The notes beneath the pieces are model-generated. The model worked only from the letters and a program-made list of their open reading frames with translations, did not search any database and was not told where the DNA came from. A stretch of DNA of 64,000 bases, from positions 34,218,769 through 34,282,768 of the forward strand of contig NC_045138.2 of NCBI RefSeq assembly GCF_008831285.2, given 5' to 3'. This stretch comes from Nymphaea colorata. Taxonomy: Eukaryota > Streptophyta > Magnoliopsida > Nymphaeales > Nymphaeaceae. The translations under genes were made by a program, and so were the position numbers. Positions 1 through 17,149 of this stretch are shown one piece after another (the stretch's first letter is position 1; every line of letters starts with the position of its first letter).

Positions 1-203
1 TGGGCGAGGTGGAGGGAGGAGAGGCAGCGAGGGGAAAGGCCGCAGGGATGGGTGGAGAGGACGACGATGGCGAGGTAGGCAATCCAGAAGGAGCACGAGA
101 GGAACGCGAGTCGCTTCACAAGACGGAGCGTGAGGCCTCCGGCGGTGAAAGGGTGGGGAGTCGTCATTGCTCGAGCAAAACGGCCTGCTGAAGAGGAGAA
201 CAT
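1..203 (-). CDS. N-terminus of an unrecognised membrane-anchored protein (partial, runs off left edge)
   Basis: Reading the minus strand from 203 gives an open frame to base 1 with no stop. An in-frame TGA lies just upstream of the ATG at 203-201. A second in-frame ATG at 167-165 is an equally possible start and sits about 18 residues before a hydrophobic run (around LAFLSCSFWIAYLAIVVL). That run would act as a signal anchor or first membrane segment, preceded by basic residues (RLVKR). This part is GC-rich with strong third-position G/C, unlike the flanking DNA, as expected for a first coding exon. I do not recognise the family from about 60 residues. The leader upstream (238-280) carries a GA/CA microsatellite. 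A secreted or type II membrane protein is a reasonable inference; no enzyme function can be claimed. Confidence 0.6.
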   Translation of the reverse strand, partial: MFSSSAGRFARAMTTPHPFTAGGLTLRLVKRLAFLSCSFWIAYLAIVVLSTHPCGLSPRCLSSLHLA

Positions 204-2038
204 ACCACACACGGTTCAAACGAGAAAGGCGACAGGACAGAGAGAGGGAGAGAGAGACACACACACAGAGAGAGAGCACCCCCATGAAAGAGGCGGAGTA
301 AATGGTACCGTTCAAAAGAAAGGGAAGAGACAACAGTAGTACGCCATGTGGGAACAGAACACCCCGCAGATCACTCCGTCTGTCTGTGCTTCGGAGTTGG
401 ACCTTCCTCGTCGCGTTGCCCCTCTCTTCCTTGCACATTCGGTCAAGGTCTCGTTTTGCTTATTAAAGAAGCGTTTTGCGTCACGGAGACCGGAGAACGC
501 GGGCGCCCGCTCTTTTTAATGGAGAGAGAATCATTTTCAATATTCTGTGAAAGTGGGCCTCGCCTTCTTTTCCTTTCTCCAACTCCATGACTATGATGAT
601 CGCCATTCATGATGATGCCGCCATCAACTCCGCTCGTTCTTAACACGGCCTTCAGTTCAGTCGTCCATTTTACTTTCATCGTCTTGGAAAATTTTACAGG
701 GACACGCTCAAGTGCTCAACTTTTGAGAACACACGCTTTAAGCTGCTAAACGTAGGAAAATTTAAGACCTAGGTGCTCTTGTGCACGCATATGACTAATG
801 GAGTTGCGAGAAGCCCTACTTCCTTGGTATTTCATTTCAGATCTCACCCTGTTATCCTGAAGCGCGACGTTCCAAGGGATCACTTTGTTTGAAATAATGA
901 AGGAACAAAGACCTTCCAACGCAAGTTAGAACCGTTCCTTCAAGTGCACGCAACCAGAAACAAAAAGTTACTACACATGTTAATTTGTTTAATTAAAGCT
1001 ATATGGTATTTACGGTTATTTTCAAACAGTCTTGGCATCGGCACTTATTAACTTAAAGGGAAGGGCTACAGCGTCTGATAATGGCTTTACTGAAACGGTA
1101 TATATTAAGATTTTATGAACTTCTTCAGTCACTGCATTTGTGACTCTACCGTCTCAAGTACGTGTATTATATTCAAATTTTAAAAGCAAGTGTTTTTCTC
1201 TAAAGTACGTTAAAATGGAGGTTTGGATCATTATGATTTGTTGCCTCTTAATTTGTTATTCTTTAGCTTAGATGATAGATAGAAGCAATGCTATCAAAAT
1301 TGAGATGGTAAGTGAATTGGAACAGAAATTAGTAGAGAGAAAATCACAAAGCAAACAAAGTGAAAAAGAAAAAAAGAAAATATAAAGTAAAGTTCCACCA
1401 ATGACTAGAACAAGACAAAAGGGTGGTCTGCATTGATTTACCTCGAGTGGTTGACGCTAATTTTAACTGCAAAAGTTAGATGACTCGAAAGAGTTGGTAT
1501 AGCGGGACGGATGGCAGTCAAGTTTTGAGTTTCTGAAGTGCCACTTATTACTAATTAAGTGTATTTTCTAGAATCAAAGAACATTTATAAGATTTTCTTT
1601 CGAGTGGGTTTTTTTTTTTCTCCTGGCCTTTGAAATATACGCTTTCATTAGCGATCGAACACAAGATGAGGCCTAGTAAAAATAGTCAGTGAGCCCCATT
1701 CTTTTATGTTCATTTCTTCACATTAATACAAGAATCATTGATCTTATGCGTGTGTTTGTGTGAAAAGAACCATTGACTTTAGACAAGCAAAAAAAAAAAT
1801 AAAAATTAAACATTGACCAATACACAATGTTATATCGTTACATTGAATTGCTATAATGGCCATAACGTTCCTCAAACAACAGAAGTACCCCTTCGCAATC
1901 AAAGTGCCCTAAACTTTGTGAACTACGGACAGTGCTTTTGGTGGGGGCACTTAAGCACCTCTTGTTGTCTCTAGAAAGAGAAAGAATATAACAGGAGCGG
2001 ATGGCCAGAAATTAAATATAATCCAGAGGAGGCACTAG
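204..2038. other. Intergenic: leader/promoter of the left-edge gene and 3' flank of GAUT
   Basis: No gene is supported here. The first 500 bases hold a GA/CA microsatellite (about 238-280) and GC-richer sequence fitting the 5' leader and core promoter of the minus-strand gene at the left edge. The rest is AT-rich with T runs (about 1610-1620) and A runs (about 1790-1808). The last few hundred bases before 2039 would be the 3' UTR and polyadenylation region of the GAUT gene. Short open frames in both directions lack recognisable motifs. Confidence 0.6.
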
Positions 2039-5599
<3,561 letters not shown>

Positions 5600-7549
5600 T
5601 CTCTCCTCAGACCCTATCTCCAACTCTTTAAGAGTTCTTCTCTGCCTCCAAACTGGAACAGATGGGGAAGAGGGAGAGGGGGAGAGAGAGAGAGACCCAA
5701 CAACCCCTTTCTTTCTTTAGCTATATTCTGATTGTTGGTGTTTGAATGGTGCGGAGTGAGGGTGGAGGGGGAGAGGGGAAGTATACCACTGTTAATGGAG
5801 GACAAGTCTGGTTTCCTTGTTGCTTTCCGTCACCAACCTTTTTGCCTTAGCTTGCTTTGCACTGAAACACTGGACTTGAACGTCTCAACTCTTGAAAATT
5901 CAACCGGTCTTCTTTCTCTTTCTGCTTCTGCTTTAGGCTAAACTTTTGTTGGTAGCTCTCTAGATAAACGAGAGCGAGAGGGATCGTGAGCAGGGTGCCT
6001 TAAAAGTGCGGTAAGCCTGCCTTCGTTGCCAGAGTTGGGGTCGCCGTTTGTTCTGTGATGTGCTGTTTCTATTGGGAGTTCTATGCATCGGTTGTTCGGA
6101 AAGAGACTACCCACTGAACTGAACTGATGTTTCCGATATAAGCACGCGGATCGAATCTATTTTAGATAGAAATCAGATATATATTGGATCTAGTTCTTGA
6201 GTCCAGCAAGACCAACGGTAAAGAAAAGCCTGCACAAATACTCCATTATATGCAAGCTTCTTCTCATATATAAAACTTGCCTGTGTGAAGACACTTCTTC
6301 AGGAAAATAGATCACAAGTTAATACTTCATTAATTATAAATAATAACTTTACATGGAGCAACTTGTGAGTAATCAACCCAGTTGATTATATAACATATGA
6401 TCAATACGTATAAGCTTTAATTATATTTTTGAATAGCATTTAGAACACACTGTAGGAGGACCGTTCGAGTGGTCTTTTGGGTTTGATGAATTCCTACTTT
6501 TGTGGCTGACATGAGTGAGGAGACAAATTTGGTAAAGCCGCTACCTATGAACCGACATGAACGTATCCTTTGAATTAGACGGGAGAAAACGTGAGGTGAG
6601 AAGCTTCCTTGATCTATTTAATGGTTGCTTAAGGAAATCTAGATCGTTGGCTTCAAGGATCAGTTTTATCAGAGGTTGGTGAGACTTCATTCAAACAGGC
6701 ACAACTGATCGTCGGATCAGGTCCAATTGGTTTTTTTAAGTGTGCAACTGAAATTTTAATAAAAGTTTAAGAATCCATTCACATCTCCCCATGGATTGCT
6801 TATACCCTTAGCATGCAATATGTAACTAGACTTGATGCACCACAGTGTCCATTCATTTGGTTTTGGATTCAGAATTTGGAAAACGATATTGTTAGGTTTT
6901 TCTTTTGCCAAATCAACAGCAAAAAAATTAACCAGAAATCCATAAGCAAAAACAAAGGTTCATATTGTAAACAATGAAACAATTTCTTCGCGTTTTTTTC
7001 ACAATCATATCATATGCTGTAGGTGAGCAGAAATTGTTTTCCTCGTTGTTGAGAACACCGACTGACAGAAAGGTAAACTTTTAATCAGTTACTCTATATC
7101 ACTATGAATTCGTGTTATTCTCGTTTCAAAAGAATACTGTAATTATGTATAATATTTGATTATCAAATTTAGGGACAATATTTATAATCCTTTTATAAAA
7201 CGAATATGATGTTTCTAAAAATGTATGATATAAGAATTATGTTCCAAAAATATGATACTGTTCTTCCCCAACGTCCTCTCCTTGAATCTCTATGATTCAG
7301 GTTATAAATCTGAGAAAGTCCGTTTGAAACCATTTGTAGACCATCTGATCTGGATATGAAAATGTGAATCGGATCAATATCGGAGCCCTGATCGCTTGCA
7401 CTGGACTATCTTCCGGGTCCAAATCCACAATGAGCCTGACAGAACACTTGGAAGACCGTGCGGCGTGCAACCTAAGACTAAGAGCATCCTTCCGCGGTCT
7501 CGGTGACTCGGTCCCTCCGCAGAAACAACTGGGGAAGCGGTGAAGCGAA
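5600..7549. promoter_or_regulatory. Divergent intergenic region between GAUT and ATXR2
   Basis: GAUT is transcribed leftward from this region and ATXR2 rightward, so both 5' leaders and promoters must lie in these 1.95 kb. A GA-rich stretch at about 5670-5692 sits just upstream of the GAUT start and probably belongs to its leader. The last 150 bases before 7550 are GC-richer and fit the ATXR2 leader. The middle (6150-7380) is AT-rich without coding potential. I cannot assign TATA boxes or transcription starts with confidence. Confidence 0.5.
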
Positions 7550-10500
7550 ATGGAGATACAGTGCTCGCTGGACGTCCGGTACGCCGAACAAATCGCTGCG
7601 CTTCTTCGACCGCCGTCTCCCCAAGAAATTCAGGTCTCTTCCACCTCTACTGTTTCTGCAGTCTTTGTCACTTCCCCTTGCTTCCTTTGCCCCTCATATT
7701 AACATAGTGACGGGTGTTCTACTGTTCTCACTGAAAACACTTGATACCATATTCGGGATAAGCTGAGATATTCCATTGTTCTTCATGAATCATGAAACAA
7801 GTACTCACACCGTCCTACTGCGCTGGATTGTTGGCATAATTCAAAGCACCCCACCATTGTACAACAGGTTAGGCTTTTGGCTCAAGTTTTTCATGGTGTG
7901 CGTGTTAAGATGCCTTTCGCGGTTCCTTCATCTTGGCCCCCAAAAAATGGTGGGAGTGCTTTCCTGGCGTGAAGAATGGGCCATTTTTAATTTTTTGAGC
8001 GACGTACAAAATGAGAGGATTGAGTTTCTCTTGCATCCGGCTTATCTTGATCATTTTCTGTAAATTCCTTTTCTTTTTCTGTGAGCGTGCTAACGACAAA
8101 TCAATATACTCTTCGGGTTATGGTTCCCTGAACCATTAGTGACTTCATGCTGCTTTGACGTGAAAGCCTAGGGCATTCATCCCATTACTTTCTGCAAGAC
8201 TTGTCAGTCACATTAATTCTTAGGGGAACTTTTATCGACATTAGTCGTACTGGTGCAAGTATTACATATTTCATTGGCTGTCCTGGATCCTTTGATCGGG
8301 TTGAGTTCAAATCAAATGTCAAGTTTGTTTTTGGTCGTCTGTTCTCATCTTATGTATCTGAACTCTAATTGCATGGTATGATTTTTGGTGGTGTAGGACT
8401 ATTTTGAGCATCTCCTAGCTGCGAGAAATTGTCATGGCCTTAAGATCAAGCAAAGCGGAGAAATAGGAAAAGGTATTTTTGTTTTACTCTTGGATGCTAG
8501 ATAACTGAAGGCTCGACTAGATGATTGGTTAAAATCGGGGAACGGATAATGCATCAGGCATGCGCGCTCTGAGCGTCCTGACCCACGATGAGCCAGCTTA
8601 GTGAGCGAGTGGACTAGGCTTAGAATCTTGGAGTGGTCCTTCGATTGGCTAATCAAATACCTGCTGTACCTTCCAATATGTGGCCACAGGTCAGCCGACG
8701 TGGTGCCTAGAATTGTGTTTACATCAAAATCAACGCAGTCCTGCCAATGAAGCCTTGGGCCTTCATCTATGAACCACAGGTTGCGATATTAATATAAAAC
8801 TGGCCTAGCACTTTGATTGGCAGGGTTCCATTTGCCAGAGTCATCACAGCAGCACCTACCATCAATACAGGAGCCTTGCGATCTATGTTCAACGTATGTC
8901 CACCCACGTAATAGGTAAGGCTGGAAGCCTGGAAGCAATGTACCCGTAGACTTTGGAATAGTTACAATCAACATAACATAAAGTCATCACTTATATTTGG
9001 AAGTATTTGGCATGGGAAGCTTTCTGCTAATCATGCATAAGTGGCTATGATAGAACCACCATGATTGATGTCATTAACACCACACAGCTTGCTGGATCTA
9101 TTTTTGTGTGTGTGTGTGTGCCATCCGTGTTTTGCTCGTTCTTGAATTCATTTCAGTGAAAGTGATTCCTATCTACGAAACCTGCATTACACTTATAAAA
9201 CAACTGTAATATGGAAAGAAGCTGATTCTATTGACGTTAGATAAAGTGGTAAACCATTACTCTTGCTTGTATGATCTTTTACATATTAGGTTTTTATAAA
9301 ATTTAGTTTAAGAAGGTGAGTTACTCTATTTCTTTAATGGTATTAAATGATCGCCCAAGACGCGATCTTTGTTTTCTGCCCATATGAGTTGGCTGTATGA
9401 TTACTGAAGCTTGAAAGTTGTTTTATTGGACGAACAAACTGCAGGTGTATATGCGAACATGGATTTCGAGGAGGAAGATTTGGTCTTGAAGGATCAAATG
9501 TTGGTCGGTGCTCAGCACTTCTCTAATAAGGTAGTATGAAATGCATTTTTGAGTTTGCTGGTTAATATCATCCTCTAATGCACATTTAATTGTTATCATG
9601 CAATTAGTGATGTAAGTGAAATTTCTCTCTTGAGACTTTCTTATACAATCTCTTTCTTATACCTTGTGAAGTCTTCTTATTTTTTCCTTGACAAGTTTGT
9701 GAGTTTACCTCACTGAACCTTTTGTTTTTCATACTGATCAGTAAGACAAATCTATATTTCTTGTAAAAAAGGAGAGGTGCTAGTTGTAGAGCGCATTATT
9801 GTACATAACTAGTTATTTATTCCTTTTGATTGTGTGATTGCTTAGTTAAAAAGTTTGTAACACTATTTATTTGTTTATTTATTTTTTTTGTTCTGTTGTT
9901 TATAAGCTAATAGATTGCATGAGCCTCAAATTCGGGTCACAGGATGGAAAACCACCTGTTTGTTTTACTTCTTCTTGGTTCATTTTCTAGGCTGAAGCAT
10001 TTGTCTGTAGCCACTGTTTTTGTTATATTGGCTCAATAGAGCTCCAAATTGGAAGAAGGCTCTATCTTAGAAGTTTGAAGAATCGAGATACTGAAGACCT
10101 TAAGGATCATGTGCATACATCAAAGCAGTCTAAAGTGCCTGAAAGTAATGTCTCAGATGTTCATGTCCAAAAAACTGCAGGCTCCTCAAAGGGTGCCATT
10201 CCTGAAGGAATGGTTGACGCTTTGATGAATGGTGGATTGACTTTACCATACTCAAAAGAATTTCCTTTGCCTCCTGTTTTTTCTTGTATTGGAGGATGCA
10301 GAGAGGAATACTACTGCAGGTATTGAAATTCATTTTCCTTTTGCTTCACTTTTTTCGCTTTCATCATGTTATTTTCTCTGTTTTGTCACAAATTGCCTAT
10401 ACTCTTATAATGTACTGTAGCTTTTACTCTGTAGTGATTCCAACAATGTACTTTATTTTTGCATTATAGGATAGGCTGATGGCTGATCTGCCACATGTTA

Positions 10501-13500
10501 TACTTCAGTCATTGCCATGTTGGCACTGAATACTGATGGGAACCTACACCTGAACCTGCATCTATTCCTATCTGACATGTTTGCGTGGAGAGCTCTTCTT
10601 TACTAAGTTGGACACTACCAAGGACAAAAATGTATTGTCTGGTGCTCCCTTTGTTTGAATAAAAGCCACAGTATATGCAAACAAACATTTGGCAATTTTG
10701 GGATGATATTATCTATGGCTTCAAACTTGACCCAGGTTTCCAATCATTAATGCATGCAATTCATAATGCCTTGAACAACTCCATCTGTCCATCCTTGTAT
10801 CCATGACCATTAAATGAACGCCATAGGAGCTCCTCTATCTGATCTTAATCTTTGAAGTTTTGGACTGCTTATTGTTGGTACTGTTTTTCCAGCATTCCGT
10901 TTTCTATTGTTGATAAAATAGCTAGATTGCCATTATTTTTCAGTCACTAGAACTGTTTACTTAGTGAAGTTCATTCTTATTTGTTCCGTTTGTTCTACTT
11001 TTGAAACATGGTTGAGTGTGTCCCATAGTACCCTTTTCTGAAGCTTGATTGACTTTTCAATTGCTTAGTTTGTGTTACCTATAATCTAGAAAATCTTTGA
11101 CCCCTATTTTCTATTTAAGTTTGTCATAACTCATTTACTGCAGTTATTAGGTACTACTATGTCCAACATCTCATTGGTTGTATGATTCTGGCTCGTAGTG
11201 ATCTGATATCCTGTGTTATAGCAAGTCGTGTGCAGAGGCTGACTGGGAATCATGTCATTCTTTATTATGCGTTGGGAAGGAATCAGGTGGAAGTGGAACA
11301 TGCCGAGAAGCACTTGCTAGGTTCTATGAACATGCTGCTGGTATTTGGTCATCACTCATCAGCCCTTTAATCCTTTACAACTCCTTGCTGTCCTCAGCAT
11401 TCCATTTCTAATTTAGACACCCTTTTCTGTGTAGAAACGAATGATATTTTCATCCTTGCAGCCAAGGTATGCTCATGTTTATTCCTCTGGCTATTATTAG
11501 TCTTACTCAGTATTCTTGATGAATGATGATTGATGATGGATGAGTTGTTTTGAGCAAATATGTTGGATATCCTAAATAAGTGCTTCAACTGAATGTACTT
11601 ATCTTACCACGGTGATTCTTAAGGAAGATTATGATGCTTTTATAATTTATGCTGCAGGTAATCTCATCTACTATTCTAAAATACCAAAATTTGAAAACAG
11701 CTAATCATGAATGCCAAAAGAAGAAAATGAAGACAAGTGAGATAAGCGGCCCCAACTTTCCTTTTCTTCTGGAGGCTTGGAAGCCTTTCTCCATGGGGTA
11801 TAAACAAAGGTAGGTTGCTATCCACTAGCAATCAAGCTACAGAATCCTAACTCATTTAGCTAAGCATTGGTTGGAAAGAAACTTCGCAAGTTTTTCTGGG
11901 GAGGTTGTACATATATTTTGCTTAAAAAGGACAAAAGGGAATGGTACCACATAGAATGGAGGTAGTAGAAATGTATGCTGATTTTTGTTATTTGATCATT
12001 TTATTTGGAGTTTATAGGCACACACACTGACTTCTATGTGTGTGTAAGCCATATTTAATGTTTATACTTTATATTGTTGGTCAATGGGTGAGATTAACAT
12101 GCAAGTTTGTTTAGCTTTCACATTAAAGAATCACATACGACAAATTCCCTCTTTGTTTATTGTGAAACTGATGAAAGATTTTAAATCTAAAATATTTATT
12201 TTACCATGTCCAAATACACATGCACCTTTCTCATGTTTTATTGTCTGTAGATGGTGGGATTGTGTGGCTCTGCCAGATGATGTTGAATGTTCTGAGGAAA
12301 CTTCCTTCAGAATGCAGATGAAAGACCTAGCATTTAAGGTAATCAAAGTATTTCTGCATGATCTTCATCTCCAGTTGTTTTCTTTGGATATACAAGTAAT
12401 ATACATAAATTGCATGCTTTTGCAATTTACTTTCTTGGACTGTCACTGCCATTTGAACTTAAATCCATAAGAATTGCATAGCTATGTAGCAAATTTACTG
12501 TTCAAATATGTTTCTGGTTTCTGTATAGGAGACCAACTTCTTTATTGGTGGAATAACTACTTGAGTAGGACCAAAGAGAAGAATTATGATTTAGATTTTT
12601 TTTAAGAATAAAACCATAACTTCTTCTAACACTTCTACATAATCCATGGATTTTCATTCCAACCCTCTTAGGGGCATTGATATAGCTTGATTGATTGATT
12701 ACCATTATATATATTTGCTAGTGCACACAGTGTGATGTAAGAAGTTTAAAAGGAATAGGTTGTTTGAAGAGGGGGGGTGGGGGGGGAGGTGGTGGTGGGG
12801 TGTGGTCGTGTCTGGGTTTGGTGTGGAGAGAGAGAGAGGTGTCCTAACTAACAGGGTTTTCCATGAAATCACTAGAGATGCTGGAGGTAAGGGCATGTTT
12901 TGCATGCCTCGACAAATTAAAACTTCATAAGCTGTTATATCCTCATGCAGGTTGCTGGATTTTTCTTAATTAAGAAAGTTCAAAACTGAATGATGTTATT
13001 GGGAAGGTTTAGGGAAGGTCTACATTTTTACTATCTTGATTAGTTGCTGCGGCCTAAAAAGTGGGTACAGCCTTCCGATCGTTTTAGTTTAACAGGTTTA
13101 AGCTGTCATTTAATTGGAGAAAAAAATACAACAGTAGCAGCAGACTTTGGCTATCGCAGCTTTTATTCAAAATCAAGTAGGTCAGACAAGCATTGGGTTT
13201 TGTTTCTGGCAGCATTTTCCAAAATAAAGACCATGCACGAAACAAGTAGTGATGAATTTTACCTGAGATTTAGCACTGTAGACATACTTTAATATATTCT
13301 TTTCTTTTTCCTTCTGACCATCATACTCCGGACCTCATGCAAAGGTGGTCTCTGGGAAAAATGAACCAAGACACAATGGCAGACCATCTTAACATGCAAT
13401 GAAAAAAATGTAAATGGAAGAAACATGTTTAAACCCTTGCATGTCTACTTTTTTTCTGCTCTATTTCAAGTCTGAATTGTATCTTTTGTTTGTAATTATT

Positions 13501-16463
13501 TTCTTTGTTTTTTCCTCCTAATGGTGCCTAAGATTGTTCCACCTTGTTCTAGGAACTTATCTGCATGATGTTGGTTTTTAGTGTAGTATGCTTTTACATT
13601 CTCATTTTGACATTCTCATTTTGACATGAATTTTGTTGATGAGTTAAACTGTAAATTAGCAGTTTCTCTCTTGGAATCCTCTTTAAACTTATGGTTTGAA
13701 TATTTCAGTCATTGCAGCTTCTGAAAGCAGCAATATTTACGGAGGAATGTGCACCTTGTATCCACTCAGAGTTGTGTTTCTTCATCAGGCCTGCATTCTC
13801 TTTCAAGTAAATGACATTTTATTCATTGTCATGCACTTCCTCCATATTTGGCTCCTTAATGTTTGATCAGTATTTTCTCTGGAAATATATGGGCATATCA
13901 TTGGCATGTTCGAGCTAAACAATCTGTAAGTTCTGTTACCTTTTAGAGGAAATTTGTCTTGTTTCCTTTGGCTAGTTAGTAAGGCACTTCTGACATTAGG
14001 GTGCAATAGGAAATTTAGCAGGTGATTTATGGTCTGGTTCAAAGTAACCTTGATTGCACTTCTTCAGAGACTTGGTTGTTGCATCTCCTGTGGAAGACTA
14101 TTTTATCCATATCAGTGACCTTCCACCCCTTGAAATGGTTAGATAAAATACAACACATAGGTTGTAGGTTGAATTTATGTGCCCTTTTTTCAAATGAAGA
14201 CCACATGTACTAGTGCAGCTGAACATCAAAGTCGCACATCTATTTCAGGAAGAAGCTGACAAATTCACACGACCTCTCTTAGATACTCTTGGCGATGATT
14301 ATGCAGTTTCTTGTGAAGGTAGAGACTTCTAGCTTCTTTGTTTTGTCTAATTTAGTTTGCTTTCATCAGTTTGTCAACTAAGCAAGAATTTTAAAAAGCA
14401 CTAGTATTGTTTGAAGGAATTAAAACATAGGAACTCTCTGTCCTATGATCTGTTTCAATCTTCAGGAGTTTATTTTTTTCCCTCTGTTTTATTTGAGGCA
14501 GTGGCTCCAAATAGCTGTTAGTTGTATGACTACCGGTGACTACCTCATCAATGGCTGTAAAATTTCAAACGAATATTGTATGTCAGAGACTTTCCCAACT
14601 TAATATGTCTAAAGTGGGAGTTCAAATTGGACACTTTACGTGTTAGAGAACTGTTTAGAAAGTTTGAATACTCTCCATCAGCTAATGTGGTATTAGATAA
14701 CTGAGTTCTCTGAATAACAAGTATTCACTTTATTGCTTTTCACTTCAAGAAATCAAATTTGGAGAGCTCAGAAGGAGAAGCATGGAGCTTTTAGGAACAA
14801 ATTTCCAGTTAAAAGGAGAATTTTTCATCCGCAAGCAATACAATTCTATTTCTGACAATTTGCATGTTAGAGAACTGTTCAGAAAGATTAAATACTCTCC
14901 ATCGGCAAATGTTGTATTAGATAACTAAGTTCTCTGGATAGCAAATATTCACTTTATTGCTTTCCAATTCAAGAAATCAAATTTGGAGAGCTCAGAGAAA
15001 GGAGTATGGAGCTTTCTACCCTTGTTTCTAAGTTCAAAAAAATATGCTAGATACAAGTGATACATTTGTATCGCTTGTCTCTTAAGGAATAATAATCATA
15101 CTAAATTTTTGCATAACAGAAATTGTAGCTTGACTCTATCTTGGAGTTATTCAAGAACCGTTAGAATTTATTACTGAATTTATGCTTCTAATTTGAATCT
15201 CAGATTAGATAACAGGGAACCCTTTAGTTTTAAGTTCTTCTACTGTCATGTTTCAGAACCTGTTATCATGTCAGAAGACCATATATCACAACATAGATTC
15301 CCTGACCTTGTGGTTTTATACTGACCATGTTGTGATGGATGCACAAAACTCAGTTGCGAGAAACTTCATAGAATAACGGTAGTTTTTTTGGTACTTGTAT
15401 TATAATACCTTGTATGCTTATCATGAGAAAACTCCCTACCTTCTTCAAGACAAATTTCTTTCCTGACTTAGGGAAGCCTTTATCGGTATGGACACACAGC
15501 ATCTGTTTTCGTGTTATTTTTCAGGAACAGCATTCTTTCCTATTCATAGTTGCATGAACCATTCTTGCTGTCCAAATACGAAGGCTTTCAAAAGAGATGA
15601 GGTAATGCAGTAGATATTGTTCACTACTGAAGCTTTAGAATTATCAACTATCAACTTGTTGTAGATATCTTTCTTCTTTCCTAATGTAATTTTGCTCACC
15701 TGAATTTAATGTTGGAATCATATGCTTACTGTTATATCGAAGGAGACAGTCTGGTTCTGGTTGGCTGATGGCATTGATGAGTGCTAGCAGGTTCACATGC
15801 TAACATGAAATGTCTGAGATACCTTTTGGTAGTAAATTGTGATAGAAATTTAGAGATTTGAACTAGATCCAAATCCATTCAGGGTAAATTTTTCTATTGG
15901 AAACCCATTTAGTATAAAAAATGATTATCCCGTTAAAGCAAACAACAATGGTCTTGATGTGTGTACAAGCAGTTGAAGTTCATATGATCATCAAATTTAG
16001 GAACTGGCTAGAATAAGCAGGATTTTCCAACTATCAGATCCCCTTTCAGGACCTTGACGATTAAAGCCAGATAGATGGGGGTTTGGTTACACATAATTTC
16101 ATGGTCCAGCATAAATGCTTGAGTCTTTGCCAAAATGCTATTCCCTTTATTCGTCTAGTAGCAGGTAATAAAACAAAGTTATTGCAACTGCAGGATAGGG
16201 ATGGTCAAGCAACAATAATTGCACTAAGACCCATATCGAGAGGTGAAGAGGTACTTAATCTTCAACCTTTTGTTATTATGTATGGTCACAACGTTTGAAG
16301 TGTAATTCATGCATGTGCTTCCGGTGGCTGTAATTTTCCAATTCTGAATTCCTAGCAGGTTACCATCTCATATATTGATGAAGACCTTCCATGTGAGGAC
16401 AGGCAGGCATCACTTGCTGACTACGGGTTCCAGTGCAACTGTCCTAAGTGCCTCGAAGAATAG
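7550..16463 (+). CDS. ATXR2: SET-domain histone-lysine methyltransferase, ATXR2 type
   Basis: Fifteen exons: 7550-7633, 8397-8472, 9445-9530, 9991-10319, 11222-11340, 11435-11466, 11658-11809, 12251-12338, 13709-13757, 13871-13925, 14068-14137, 14249-14318, 15525-15601, 16194-16250, 16359-16463. All junctions are GT-AG and phases close to 482 residues; Arabidopsis ATXR2 is about 473. Order: split SET N-part (GEIGKGVYA, VLKDQMLVG), an inserted cysteine-rich MYND-like region (CSHC, then GGCREEYYC and SCAEADWESCHSLLC), then SET C-part with SCMNHSCCPN (about 412-421), GEEVTISYIDED (about 446-456), and post-SET cysteines CNCPKC near the C-terminus. Family knowledge: Arabidopsis ATXR2 deposits H3K36 methylation and acts with ARF7/ARF19 during callus formation. 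All catalytic-core motifs I can recognise are intact, so the gene looks functional. It is convergent with PEX22. Confidence 0.93.
12770..12803 (+). other. G-run tract in ATXR2 intron 8
   Basis: Successive G runs (7, 8 and 4 Gs among GGT repeats) lie on the sense strand inside the ATXR2 intron 12339-13708, followed by a GA run to about 12838. The arrangement fits a potential G-quadruplex in DNA or pre-mRNA. Function is unknown. Confidence 0.7.
14628..15015. repeat. Direct duplication (about 150-160 bp, two copies) inside ATXR2 intron 12
   Basis: The segment at about 14628-14792 is repeated at about 14852-15015, offset by 224 bases. Both copies run from TGTTAGAGAACTGTT to GGAGAGCTCAGA and on to GGAGCTTT. 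They differ at scattered positions, so the duplication is old. The 60 bases between the copies are unrelated. Neither copy contains a splice site used in the gene model. Confidence 0.9.
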
Positions 16464-17108
16464 TGACCATCTTCATTGTTCCTGATTGATTTTTGTGAGA
16501 ATACTATAAGATTCACTAGCATTAATGAGTTCAGAATCCTATATTCATTTTGCCAATTGAAAAGGACATTGAGGTTCACCTGGTTTTGAAATTACCGAAT
16601 CGTGTGAAATTTTCTGTGATACTGTGATGTTTTCACGTGCAAGGCAACATGCAAGGGTCATAATGATGCAATGTTAGTCTCAGCCCTTTATGTAAACTTG
16701 AGAAATTCTTGTGAGTCCATAGGCTGAAGATGAAGTTTCTCTGGCACTGAAGTGGAATATGTAATCCATCGGCATAGTTGGAGCATGTGACTGCAGTGAT
16801 TGCCTGGGCTTTCGGAATTAACAGCAAAAGCAATAGCCTTTTAACCTCCTGTAAGGCTGGTCGTATCACCTAATTAGGTTAGATCGACATATAGTTTGCA
16901 GATTCAGATTCCACATGTATATCTCTAGCATCCGACTAGCTCAGATCTGCATAACTGTGGCTACTTAGGGCCGATCTAGATCGGTTGTTGATGTCAATGG
17001 TGATGGCTCCCTCTTACTCCCTCTACCTTGGGTAGGCGTAGCTAGTCTGGACCAGCACGTGACCTAGGCTGAAGGCGATCCGTCAAGTAGTTCCGTTCTT
17101 ACAAGCTC

Positions 17109-17149
<41 letters not shown>

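Noticed and set aside
14022-14213. 63-codon frame around ATXR2 exon 11
   Set aside because: It reads the exon in the wrong frame; the correct frame gives LDLVVASPVEDYF, matching ATXR2.
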